From: Dyella subtropica
GTDB lineage: Bacteria > Pseudomonadota > Gammaproteobacteria > Xanthomonadales > Rhodanobacteraceae
Reading direction: 5' to 3'
NCBI RefSeq assembly: GCF_026283965.1
Contig: NZ_JAPDPD010000006.1
Location: 62,001-126,000, forward strand
Length of the DNA stretch: 64,000 nucleotides
The position numbers and the translations under genes are program-made. The notes beneath the pieces are model-generated. The model was not told where the DNA came from, made no database searches, and saw only the letters and a list, made by a program, of their open reading frames with translations. Below, one piece after another: positions 1 to 8,114 of the stretch (position 1 is its first letter; every line of letters begins with the position of its first letter).

Positions 1-823
1 CCTGGCGGCCGGTTGCATGAGCGGCGACCAACACCCCGCGATCCGGTGTGATCAGTTCATTCATCGGCTCACCGTCCACCGTAACGGTGACGGCGCCAAG
101 GCTCAGGCTCTCCACCAGCGAATGGCCGTAGCCTTCGGTTTGCGACGGACAAAGATGGAACGCGTGTGCATTCTGCAGGCGCCGCAGTTCCTGCTCCTCC
201 ATGTAATGGCGGATCAGTCGCACATTGGGCGGCAGCTCCGGAATGTTCACCCGCTTGCGCCGCCAAACCACGGTCAGCGTGGGCCATTCCGGATGCTTGG
301 ACCAGAGCTCAATCAGCGGCAGCGTGCCTTTGTTCCCGCTGCGCCCTGGGCCATGGAAGAAGCCTGGCTGGCGCACCACGCCGGCGAGGCGGCAATCCTC
401 GCTGGTGAAGCCTATATAAGTGGTCTTGCAGTTGAGCTCGCCGAAGATGCGCTCGGCATGACGGGTTTTCGCGAAGACGCGATCGAAACGCGGCAAGTGC
501 GGCAGCCATTCCGAGTGAAACCATTCGGGATTGGGAATGAGCACATTGTGGTGGGCATGCCGGAACAGTTCCGGCCGCACGTGCTCGATCATGATGTTGA
601 TGTCATAGCGCGCGTTGAGCACGCCGCGCATCCACCCGCGCCACAGGCGGCGCACACGCGCATGCAACCGCCGCAGGCGGTTGCTTAGCCGACCGCGATG
701 GCCAAGCTGGGTCAGGGTGATGTCGTAGCCGGCGCCGCGCAGGATGCCAGCCAGCAGCTGCATGTCGCGGGTGAGGCCGGCGCCATTGCTACGAACGATC
801 AGGTTGACGCTGCGTGTTTGCAT
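1..823 (-). CDS. Glycosyltransferase, GT4-like (3' end cut by window edge)
   Basis: I translated the minus strand from an ATG at 821-823; the frame stays open to base 1, so the C-terminus is missing. About 274 residues are visible. The start reads MQTRSVNLIVRSNGAG, and a stretch near the end reads SQTEGYGHSLVESLSLGA, which fits the E-x7-E nucleotide-sugar signature of GT-B glycosyltransferases. The first half is basic, with many Arg residues around positions 45-65. It probably adds a sugar to a cell-surface glycan; donor and acceptor cannot be told. It follows the GT39 gene on the same strand with a gap of about 55 bases, so the two may share a transcript. Frame openness over the whole stretch supports a real gene. 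Confidence 0.8.
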   Translation of the reverse strand, partial: MQTRSVNLIVRSNGAGLTRDMQLLAGILRGAGYDITLTQLGHRGRLSNRLRRLHARVRRLWRGWMRGVLNARYDINIMIEHVRPELFRHAHHNVLIPNPEWFHSEWLPHLPRFDRVFAKTRHAERIFGELNCKTTYIGFTSEDCRLAGVVRQPGFFHGPGRSGNKGTLPLIELWSKHPEWPTLTVVWRRKRVNIPELPPNVRLIRHYMEEQELRRLQNAHAFHLCPSQTEGYGHSLVESLSLGAVTVTVDGEPMNELITPDRGVLVAAHATGRQ

Positions 824-878
824 GTCGTTTCGCGTGGATGAAATCAGTATCTGTACGGTTGGCTGTTGGACAGCTTGC

Positions 879-2606
879 TCAGTCGGTGGTGCTGGTGGGG
901 GCCTGGTCCACATCCTCGCTCGGCACGCAGCCCTGCACTACGGCGTCGGCCTTGAACAGCCACCACTCGCGGCGGTTGGCATGACCGAGGCTGACGGCCT
1001 TGGCGCGGTCCACGCAGTTACCGATCGCGGTATCCAACGCGAATAGCCAGCGTTTGGCGGGGGACTGCGCTTGCCATGTCACGGCGGCCGTGTATTGCTC
1101 GTGCGTGGGCACTTTGAAGCCGAAATCGGTGGCGGGGCGATCGAGCATCAGCAGGTTCTGCTCTTTCCAGGCGATCATGCCGAGCTCGTCATTCGCGGGG
1201 ACGCGTTCGCGCACCTCGCGCATCAGTCCGGCGGAGGAGCTGGAGTCGTTGAGCAGCGGATAACCCCATAGGCTCCATGCCAGCCAGATCGCCGCCATGC
1301 CGCCGGCCACGGCCCATGCGGCATGACGCATCCGCAGGGCGGCGACGAGGATGAGTTGCACGGCGCCCATGGCAATGCACATCCACCAGAGCGAATGCTC
1401 GCCTTCGCCAAAGCCGCGCGTCGTCGCAAGGTTCGTGGCGAATGCCGGGTGCGCGATCAGCGCGTAGGCACCTGTCAGCAGAAGTGCTGCGCCCAGCACG
1501 CCGATGAACAGCAAGCCCGCGCCGCGTAGCCAGCGCGTCTGCAGGAGTTCGCCAAGGAACGGCGCGGCGGCCAGTGCCGCCATGGGCAACATGGGCAGGA
1601 TGTATACATCGCGCTTGCCGGGCGAGGCGCTGAAGAACAACAGGACCAGTACCAACCAGCCCAACAGCAAGAGTTGCCGCGCATCTTTCGCTTTCAGCTG
1701 CTGCCACCAGCGTGGTATCGCACCTGGATAGACCAGGGAGAACGGGAGCCAGCTGAACGCGATGATCGGGATGTAATACAGCGGAGAATGAATATGATGC
1801 CAGGCGTTGCTGTAACGCTGCGCCGTCTGACGGAACAGGATGTCGTTGACGTAGGCGGCGTAGGCGGGGTCGCTGCTATGCGCTTTGGCACTCAGCAACA
1901 TCGGCACCAGCCATAGCGCCATCGCGGCGAGCAGTGCCACCAAGCCCAGCAACCAGCGCCACCACGCACCGGCACCCATGTGCGAGATGCCTTCCCATCG
2001 CCAGTGCCACGCCACCAGGTAAGGCAGCAGCATGAACAGCGCGAGCACGCCGACCCCCTTGGTGATCACACCCAGGCCGGCGCAAAAGCAGCCGAACCAG
2101 AAGGCGCGCCAGTTCGGCCCCTTCAGCAGGTGCACCAGCAGACCCCAGTTGGCCGCCGTGATGTAGAACAGCACCAGCGGATCGATCTGCGCCCGCTTCA
2201 CCTGGTAGACGAACTGAAAACTCACCAGCAACGCGGCGGCGGCATACAGGCCGGTCTGCCGGTTCCACAGGCGCCGACCCAGGTCGTACACCAGCAGCAT
2301 CGTGCCTAGTGCAGACAACAGCGAAGGAAGCAGGAAGGCGATACGCCAGCTACCAGTGATGACGAAGCTGGCTGCTTCGGTCCACATCAGCATTGGCGGT
2401 TTGTCCGAATACAACTCGCTGCCACGATGCGGGAACAGCCAATCGCCACTCTCCACCATCTGTTTCGCGGCGAGGGTGAAGCGCGGTTCGTCCGAAGGCC
2501 ATGGGTCGCGCAGGCCGATGCCGGCGCCAATCACCACCAGGGCGAAGATCAGTAGCAGCCAGAAGTAGCGGCGTTCCTGGACGGTGGCTTGGGTAGCAAC
2601 GGACAT
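879..2606 (-). CDS. GT39/ArnT-like integral membrane glycosyltransferase
   Basis: This 575-residue protein has about a dozen hydrophobic segments. The first periplasmic loop carries DPWPSDEPRF (residues ~33-42), where the Asp-Glu pair matches the catalytic acidic motif of GT-C enzymes that use polyprenyl-phosphate sugars. Downstream SDKPPMLMW and KRAQIDPLVLF resemble ArnT/PMT-family loops. Family knowledge: these enzymes move a sugar from an undecaprenyl carrier to lipid A or a glycan at the outer face of the inner membrane. It need not be true ArnT, because no arn operon is nearby. A glycosyltransferase follows it, which suggests an envelope glycan role. A 92-base gap separates it from rsmB upstream. 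Confidence 0.8.
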   Translation of the reverse strand: MSVATQATVQERRYFWLLLIFALVVIGAGIGLRDPWPSDEPRFTLAAKQMVESGDWLFPHRGSELYSDKPPMLMWTEAASFVITGSWRIAFLLPSLLSALGTMLLVYDLGRRLWNRQTGLYAAAALLVSFQFVYQVKRAQIDPLVLFYITAANWGLLVHLLKGPNWRAFWFGCFCAGLGVITKGVGVLALFMLLPYLVAWHWRWEGISHMGAGAWWRWLLGLVALLAAMALWLVPMLLSAKAHSSDPAYAAYVNDILFRQTAQRYSNAWHHIHSPLYYIPIIAFSWLPFSLVYPGAIPRWWQQLKAKDARQLLLLGWLVLVLLFFSASPGKRDVYILPMLPMAALAAAPFLGELLQTRWLRGAGLLFIGVLGAALLLTGAYALIAHPAFATNLATTRGFGEGEHSLWWMCIAMGAVQLILVAALRMRHAAWAVAGGMAAIWLAWSLWGYPLLNDSSSSAGLMREVRERVPANDELGMIAWKEQNLLMLDRPATDFGFKVPTHEQYTAAVTWQAQSPAKRWLFALDTAIGNCVDRAKAVSLGHANRREWWLFKADAVVQGCVPSEDVDQAPTSTTD

Positions 2607-2698
2607 GCGTGGATTCCGGCGGCGGCGCCGCGTGTCATCGGGTATCGGTGGACGACTTTCTAAGCCGGGCGCCTTACCCGGTGCTGAGCCACGCCGTT

Positions 2699-3994
2699 TC
2701 AGCGCTTCTCGAGCACGGCATAGTACATGCCGTCCAGATCGTCATCCCCGGGCAGGATCTGCCAGCCGACGCCGGCAGGCAGTCCCGCGGGCAGCGCGAA
2801 GGCCGCGATATGTGCCTCCGGTTGTTCCGCCAGGAAGGCTTCAACGATGGCCTCATTCTCCGCCCTCAACAGCGAGCAGGTGATGTAAACCAGCCTGCCG
2901 CCAGGCGCCAGCAGCGGCCACAGCCCATCAAGGATACGTCGCTGTTGCGCGGCCAGCGCGGGGATATCGCTGTCGCGACGATGCAGACGAACGTCGGGTC
3001 GCCGGCGCAGCACACCCGTGGCCGAGCAGGGAGCATCGATCAGGATGCGGTCGAAGGGTTGGCCGTCCCACCAGTTGGTGGGTGTGCCGGCATCGCCGAT
3101 CACTACGTTGGCGGCAAGGCCTAGACGATCGAGGTTCTGCTGGATGCGGGTGGAGCGGCCGGCGTCGAATTCCAGTGCGGTCAGCGCGATGTCGGCCCGC
3201 TCCAGCAGGTGGCACGCTTTGCCGCCCGGTGCGGCGCAGGCATCCAATACGCGCTGGCCATCGCGAACCTCGGCGAGGTCGGCGGCGATCTGCGCGGCGC
3301 CGTCCTGCACGGCGAACAGGCCTTCGGCAAAGCCGAGCATGCGGGTGACGTCGGCGCTGTGCGGCAGCACGATGCCGTCCGCGAGCCAGGCATGCGCGTC
3401 GGCGGTATAGCCGTCCGCGCGCAGGCGTTCGATCAACGCGTCGCGGGTGGTGCGGCGACGGTTGATGCGCAACATCAGTGGCGGTTCGCGGTTGTCGGCA
3501 GTCATCACCGCATCGGCTTGTTCCGGCCAATCGCGAGCGATCGCCTTGGCCAGCCAGGCCGGGTGCGCGTGGCGCGTCTGCGGTTTGCTGTCGAGCGTGG
3601 CGAGCAGCGCGGTACGTTCGCGTTGCCAGCGGCGGAGGATGGCGTTGACCAGCCCGGCCATGCGCGGTCGCTGCAATGCCCGTGCGGCCTGTACGGTGGC
3701 GGCGACAGCGGCGTAATCGGGCAATTGGAGGATCTCCAGCTGCACCAGGCCCAGCACGAGCAGGGCATGGATCGCGGGCTCCTTCTGGCGCAGCGGCTTC
3801 TCCATCAGGCGGTCGAGCGCGGCGTCGAAGCGCAGCCACCAGCGCGCCCCGTCGCTGAGCAAGGCCATCAGCAAGGCGCGGTCGCGCGAATCGGCGAGCC
3901 GGGGCGCGTAGCGCTCCATGGCGTCGCGCAGCGAGGCGCCGCGCAAGGCGACTTCAGCCAGGGCTTGCGCGGCAAGGGCGCGGGTATCGGTCAT
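2699..3994 (-). CDS. rsmB: 16S rRNA m5C967 methyltransferase RsmB
   Basis: The 431-residue length is that of RsmB (Sun/Fmu). The N-terminal ~140 residues are the NusB-like RNA-binding domain. The C-terminal Rossmann domain shows the SAM-binding motif [15 protein letters not shown], then [16 protein letters not shown] with the PC motif, and the [10 protein letters not shown] motif whose Cys is the family nucleophile. It methylates C967 of 16S rRNA using S-adenosylmethionine. Its ATG overlaps the TGA of fmt by four bases (ATGA at 3991-3994), so the def-fmt-rsmB order is translationally coupled, as in many gammaproteobacteria. Confidence 0.95.
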   Translation of the reverse strand: MTDTRALAAQALAEVALRGASLRDAMERYAPRLADSRDRALLMALLSDGARWWLRFDAALDRLMEKPLRQKEPAIHALLVLGLVQLEILQLPDYAAVAATVQAARALQRPRMAGLVNAILRRWQRERTALLATLDSKPQTRHAHPAWLAKAIARDWPEQADAVMTADNREPPLMLRINRRRTTRDALIERLRADGYTADAHAWLADGIVLPHSADVTRMLGFAEGLFAVQDGAAQIAADLAEVRDGQRVLDACAAPGGKACHLLERADIALTALEFDAGRSTRIQQNLDRLGLAANVVIGDAGTPTNWWDGQPFDRILIDAPCSATGVLRRRPDVRLHRRDSDIPALAAQQRRILDGLWPLLAPGGRLVYITCSLLRAENEAIVEAFLAEQPEAHIAAFALPAGLPAGVGWQILPGDDDLDGMYYAVLEKR

Positions 3995-4938
3995 CGGACG
4001 TTGCGCAGGTCAGGCCGCGCGTTGAGGTAATCGGCGGCGCCGATGCGCTTGCCGCCGGCGCGTTGCAATGCGGTCACGCGCAAGGTGCCGATGCCGCAGG
4101 CGATCTCGATGCCATCGCGGCCGGCGGAAAGTACGCTGCCCGGCGCGGCGTGGTGTTCGCGTTCGATCGCCTGCGCCGCCCAGATGCGCAGCGGTTCCCC
4201 GGCAATGTCACCCTCGGCGACAGGCCAGGGATCGAAGGCGCGCACCTGGTGCTCGAGTTCGATGGCGGGGCGCTGGAAGTCGAGTTTCGCTTCGGCCTTG
4301 TCCAGCTTGTGCGCGTAGTTGACGCCTTCTTCCGGTTGGGGCGTGGCCGTTAGAACGTGGCCCGCCATGATGCGGCGCAGGCCTTCCGCGAGTACGTCGG
4401 CGCCGAGCGCGGAAAGGCGGTCGTGCAGCGAACCGCCAGTGTCCTCGCGGCTGATTGGCGTACGGCGTTCCAGCAGCACGGGGCCGGTATCGAGGCCGGC
4501 TTCCATTTGCATCAGGTCGACACCGCTTTCGGCGTCGCCAGCGAGAATCGCGCGCTGGATCGGCGCGGCGCCGCGCCAGCGCGGCAGCAGGCTGGCGTGT
4601 ACATTCCAGCAGCCGAGTCGCGGTATCGCCAGCACCTTGCGCGGCAGAATCAGCCCATAGGCCACCACCACCATCAAGTCCGGCTGATAGGCCGCGAGCG
4701 TGTCGCGCGCTTCCTGCGTCTTCAGCGATTCGGGCTGCTCGACAGCGATGCCGGCGGCCAGCGCCGCCTGCTTCACAGGGCTCGGTGTGAGCTTGCGGCC
4801 GCGGCCGGCCGGGCGATCGGGCTGCGTGTAGACGGCTACCACCTCGGCACCGCTGGCGCGGCAGGCTTCGAGGCAGGGGACGGAGAATTCCGGAGTGCCG
4901 GCGAAGACAATCCGCAGGTCAGAGCGCCCCTTGCTCAA
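3991..4938 (-). CDS. fmt: Methionyl-tRNA formyltransferase
   Basis: I start this gene at the TTG at 4936-4938, giving [20 protein letters not shown] and 315 residues, the same length as E. coli Fmt. The longer open frame upstream lies inside def and has no family resemblance. The TTG shares bases with the TGA of def (TTGA), and an AGGCGG-like ribosome site lies just upstream. The motif [18 protein letters not shown] is the 10-formyl-tetrahydrofolate/catalytic signature. The enzyme formylates Met-tRNA(fMet) for initiation. Its partner deformylase is encoded immediately before it and rsmB follows with an ATGA overlap. Confidence 0.94.
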   Translation of the reverse strand: MSKGRSDLRIVFAGTPEFSVPCLEACRASGAEVVAVYTQPDRPAGRGRKLTPSPVKQAALAAGIAVEQPESLKTQEARDTLAAYQPDLMVVVAYGLILPRKVLAIPRLGCWNVHASLLPRWRGAAPIQRAILAGDAESGVDLMQMEAGLDTGPVLLERRTPISREDTGGSLHDRLSALGADVLAEGLRRIMAGHVLTATPQPEEGVNYAHKLDKAEAKLDFQRPAIELEHQVRAFDPWPVAEGDIAGEPLRIWAAQAIEREHHAAPGSVLSAGRDGIEIACGIGTLRVTALQRAGGKRIGAADYLNARPDLRNVR

Positions 4939-5444
4939 GCGCTTGCCGCCTGCTTGCGCTGTTTCTCCAGGCGTTTGAGCAGCAGGGAGCGCTTCAGTGG
5001 CGACAGGTAATCGACAAACACCTTGCCGGCAAGATGATCCATCTCGTGCTGAATGCACACGGCTAGCGGGCCTTCGGCTTCAACGATGATCTCGTTGCCG
5101 TCGACGTCATTCGCCCTCACCTTCACCTTCAGCGCGCGGGTGACGTCGGCATAGATGCCAGGGAAAGAGAGGCAGCCTTCCTGATAGACCTGGGCGCCAT
5201 CCTTCTCGAGGATCTCCGCGTTGATCAGTGCCAGCGGCTGGTTGCGCTCGTCGCTCATGTCGGCCACCAGCACGCGCTGGTGCACATTGACCTGGGTGGC
5301 GGCCAGGCCCACGCCGTTGGCGGCGTACATGGTTTCGAACATGTCGGCGACGAACTGCTTGAGCTCGGCATCGAACGTGCGCACGGTCTCGGCCTTGGTG
5401 CGCAGGCGGGGGTCTGGGAATTCCAGGATGGACAACACGGACAT
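4935..5444 (-). CDS. def: Peptide deformylase
   Basis: The 169-residue protein carries all three deformylase motifs: [15 protein letters not shown] and HEMDHLAG, the Cys and two His residues being the metal ligands. It removes the formyl group from nascent N-terminal methionine at the ribosome exit. I chose the ATG at 5442-5444 ([14 protein letters not shown]) because GAGGTGAG lies seven bases upstream and family members begin this way; the longer frame adds 11 unrelated residues. It is the first gene of def-fmt-rsmB and is divergent from the LysM gene, with a 189-base shared intergenic region. Confidence 0.96.
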   Translation of the reverse strand: MSVLSILEFPDPRLRTKAETVRTFDAELKQFVADMFETMYAANGVGLAATQVNVHQRVLVADMSDERNQPLALINAEILEKDGAQVYQEGCLSFPGIYADVTRALKVKVRANDVDGNEIIVEAEGPLAVCIQHEMDHLAGKVFVDYLSPLKRSLLLKRLEKQRKQAASA

Positions 5445-5571
5445 GAATCTCACCTCGGCGCCCAAATTGCGGGTCACTTGGTGAAAACCAAACCCGGGCG
5501 CGATCTAGAATGGACGTCATTGTACGTCGGCAAGCCCGTGTCTGGCAGGCAGTTTTGCCAACTGGCTCAGG

Positions 5572-5599
5572 TTGCGCCCGTTAACTGTTCGGTTACACT
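5572..5599 (+). promoter_or_regulatory. Predicted sigma-70 promoter for the LysM gene
   Basis: TTGCGC (5572-5577) and TACACT (5594-5599) are separated by 16 bases and lie 35 bases before the LysM start. The assignment rests on hexamer resemblance only; the intergenic region also has to hold the def promoter on the other strand. Confidence 0.4.
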
Positions 5600-5633
5600 C
5601 GCCCGAGCGTCGGGGGACGGGGGATTCCCAATT

Positions 5634-6761
5634 ATGATTAAGAAGTCCATAGGGCTGTTGGCCGGCATGCTGGTTACCGTTGCCGTCTATGCCGCAGGCG
5701 CCCAGCTGCGCTCCGATCACCCCGATTCGTACACCGTACGAAAGGGGGACACGCTATGGGGCATCTCGGCCCGCTTCCTGTCCAAACCCTGGCTGTGGCC
5801 AGAGATCTGGCAGGCCAACCCGCAGGTGCAGAATCCGCACCTGATCTACCCGGGCGACGTGCTCAACCTCTCCTTTATCAACGGACCGCACCTCGGCCTG
5901 CAGCCGCGCGTGCGCGCCGAGGGCGAGGCGGTTCCGGCGATTCCGCTGTCTGAGCTGCGCCTGTTCCTCAAGGACATGCGGGTGATGAATTCCAACGAAG
6001 TCAACGACTCGCCGTACGTGGTCGGCTTCGAGGAAGGGCGCCTGCGTGGCGCGGTCGGCCAGAACATCTACGTGCGCAACCTCAACAGCGAGCCGGGCCA
6101 GCGCTGGGCCATCGTACGTCCAAGCCATGTTTTCCGCGGCTTCAAGGAAGACGATCGTAGTGACCCGAGCAACGGCATCGTTGGCCACGATCTCGATAGC
6201 GACGTGTCCATGGTCAAAGGGCCGTGGAATGAAAACTTCCGCAACGACGGTCATTACGGCCGCGGCCACGACCTGGGTGTGGAAGTGGCGGTGATCGGCA
6301 CTGCCGAGACCTTGCGCACCGGCGATCCATCGACCCTGCTGCTGCTTGATTCCACGCAGGAAATCCGCAAGGGCGACCGCATCCTGCCGATCGACGACAA
6401 GCCTTACGACGCCTACTACTACCCCCACGCACCCAAGGCCGCGCCGGAAAACGCCCGCGTGATCGCCTTCGCCGATGCGATGGACGCCGTGGGGCGGCGC
6501 CAGGTGGTAGCCCTCTCGATCGGCGCGAAGGACGGCGTGGAGAACGGCCAGACCTATTCGGTTTTCCAGCCGGGTGAAAACATCCACGACGATGTGGCGA
6601 GCAACAGCTGGGACCGCGGCGTCGGCAAGCGCGTGACCTTGCCGGAAGAGTTCGTCGGGCATGTCATGGTGTTCCGCACCTTCGACCGCGTCAGCTACGG
6701 TCTCGTCATGGACGGCCTGCGTCCGGTGAACAAGGGCGCTCGTCTCGCCTTGCCTGAATAA
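5634..6761 (+). CDS. LysM peptidoglycan-binding periplasmic protein
   Basis: The protein has 375 residues from the ATG at 5634 (MIKKSIGLLAGMLVTVAVYA), which opens with a basic start and hydrophobic signal segment; the longer frame upstream is antisense to def. A single LysM domain spans residues ~32-82 (SYTVRKGDTLWGISARFL through the PGDVLNL end). The remainder is a conserved C-terminal region of unassigned function. LysM domains bind GlcNAc in peptidoglycan, so the protein is expected at the cell wall. It sits between def (divergent) and dprA (same strand), a conserved arrangement in gammaproteobacteria. A strong terminator follows, so it is probably transcribed alone. Confidence 0.88.
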   Translation: MIKKSIGLLAGMLVTVAVYAAGAQLRSDHPDSYTVRKGDTLWGISARFLSKPWLWPEIWQANPQVQNPHLIYPGDVLNLSFINGPHLGLQPRVRAEGEAVPAIPLSELRLFLKDMRVMNSNEVNDSPYVVGFEEGRLRGAVGQNIYVRNLNSEPGQRWAIVRPSHVFRGFKEDDRSDPSNGIVGHDLDSDVSMVKGPWNENFRNDGHYGRGHDLGVEVAVIGTAETLRTGDPSTLLLLDSTQEIRKGDRILPIDDKPYDAYYYPHAPKAAPENARVIAFADAMDAVGRRQVVALSIGAKDGVENGQTYSVFQPGENIHDDVASNSWDRGVGKRVTLPEEFVGHVMVFRTFDRVSYGLVMDGLRPVNKGARLALPE

Positions 6762-6782
6762 GCTGGATCGGCATTGACTGAC

Positions 6783-6815
6783 AGAACGGCGCGGACTACC
6801 GCGCCGTTCTTGTTT
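6783..6815 (+). terminator. Rho-independent terminator after the LysM gene
   Basis: A perfect 12-bp stem (6783-6794 with 6799-6810, sequence AGAACGGCGCGG) has a four-base loop ACTA and is followed by TGTTT. It lies 22 bases past the LysM stop and before dprA. Confidence 0.8.
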
Positions 6816-6840
6816 CGAGGACTCGCCGTAGACTGCGCAG

Positions 6841-7980
6841 ATGAGTGAACAGGATGAATTGCGTGCCTGGCTGATTCTGCTGCGCGTGCCGGGGTTCGGC
6901 GGCGGCGCCCTGCGCGAGCGCCTGGCAGCCCACGATGGACGTATCGAAGCCGTGCTGGCGCACGTTCGCAAGCGGGTGTCGACGCTGGACGAGGAGGCGC
7001 GTGCCTGGCTCGAACAGCCGGACGAAGCGCGCCTACGGGCCGATCTGGATTGGCTGGCCGAGCCGGGCCACCGCCTGCTGCGCTGCGACGAGCTGGATTT
7101 CCCGCCCCTGCTGGAAGCCATTCCGCAGCCGCCCGCGGCCTTGTTCGTCGCCGGCGATGCCAGCCTGCTGCTGCGCCCGCAGGTGGCCATTGTGGGCGCG
7201 CGCAACGCGACGGCCGGCGGGCTGGCCCATGCCCGGGCCTTCGCCCACGAACTCGCCCTGGCCGGTTTCATCATCACCAGTGGCATGGCTGATGGCGTGG
7301 ATGGCGCTGCGCATGAGGCGGCCCTGGATGCGGGGCAGCCCACCGTGGCGGTGGTCGGTACCGGCGTGGATCGCGTCTACCCGCGCAAACACCATGCGCT
7401 GGCGCGCCGTATCGCCGAGCATGGGGTGCTGGTGAGCGAGTTTCCGCTGGGCACGCCAGCGCGAGCCGACCACTTTCCCCGGCGTAACCGCATCCTGGCT
7501 GGCCTGTCGCTGGGCACACTGGTGGTGGAGGCGGGGTTGCGGTCCGGTTCGCTGATTTCGGCTCGTTTGGCCGGCGAACAGGGGCGGGAGGTATTCGCGC
7601 TGCCCGGCTCCATTCATAATCCGCTCGCCCGCGGCTGCCATCGGCTGATCCGCGACGGCGCGCGACTGGTAGAAAGCGCCAGCGAGATGATTGAGTTGCT
7701 GGCGCCGCAAGCGCTGGCGCTGGGGGCCGAGCTGGCGACCCGGCTGGGTGAGGAGTCCTCCTCGCCCGGCCGCCAAACCGGCCAGGCTCACGGCTGGCGC
7801 GACGACCCGGAGTATCGGCAGCTGTTGGCGGCACTGGGTCACGACCCGGCATCGCTGGACGAGCTGGCCGAACGCACCGGCCAGTCCGCCGCGGCTCTGT
7901 CATCGATGCTGTTGATGCTGGAGCTGGAAGGCGTGGTCGAAGGTCTTCCGGGCAGTCGTTACCAGTGCTTGTTCGCTTAG
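6841..7980 (+). CDS. dprA: DNA-processing protein DprA
   Basis: The 379-residue protein has the DprA Rossmann-like core: GARNATAGGLAHARAFA, ITSGMADGVDGAAHEAAL, PRKHHALARRI, DHFPRRNRILAGLS and EAGLRSGSLISA in order. An N-terminal helical region (1-~95) and a C-terminal winged-helix-like region (~310-379) flank it. DprA binds incoming single-stranded DNA and loads RecA during natural transformation. ComM, another transformation factor, is encoded at 47.5 kb, which fits a competent lineage. In many relatives an smg gene (DUF494) follows dprA; here only a 134-base gap separates it from topA. Confidence 0.93.
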   Translation: MSEQDELRAWLILLRVPGFGGGALRERLAAHDGRIEAVLAHVRKRVSTLDEEARAWLEQPDEARLRADLDWLAEPGHRLLRCDELDFPPLLEAIPQPPAALFVAGDASLLLRPQVAIVGARNATAGGLAHARAFAHELALAGFIITSGMADGVDGAAHEAALDAGQPTVAVVGTGVDRVYPRKHHALARRIAEHGVLVSEFPLGTPARADHFPRRNRILAGLSLGTLVVEAGLRSGSLISARLAGEQGREVFALPGSIHNPLARGCHRLIRDGARLVESASEMIELLAPQALALGAELATRLGEESSSPGRQTGQAHGWRDDPEYRQLLAALGHDPASLDELAERTGQSAAALSSMLLMLELEGVVEGLPGSRYQCLFA

Positions 7981-8027
7981 GCGGGCGCGGCAAAGTCGCT
8001 CTGTACCTCGTTTTCACGAGGCCCAGC

Positions 8028-8057
8028 TTGACGGCGTCGACAGAGCATGCCTTTAAC
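8028..8057 (+). promoter_or_regulatory. Possible promoter for topA
   Basis: TTGACG (8028-8033) and TTTAAC (8052-8057) are spaced by 18 bases and end 57 bases before the topA ATG. This is a weak call based on hexamers in the dprA-topA gap. Confidence 0.33.
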
Positions 8058-8114
8058 TAGATATAGGAAGGCCGCCCAACGAGGCAGGCCATTAGCTTGC
8101 GGATACCCTGTTTC

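Noticed and set aside
17-688. 223-residue plus-strand frame at the left edge
   Set aside because: It is antisense to the glycosyltransferase frame, which has the EGYG and E-x7-E motifs and stays open to the window edge.
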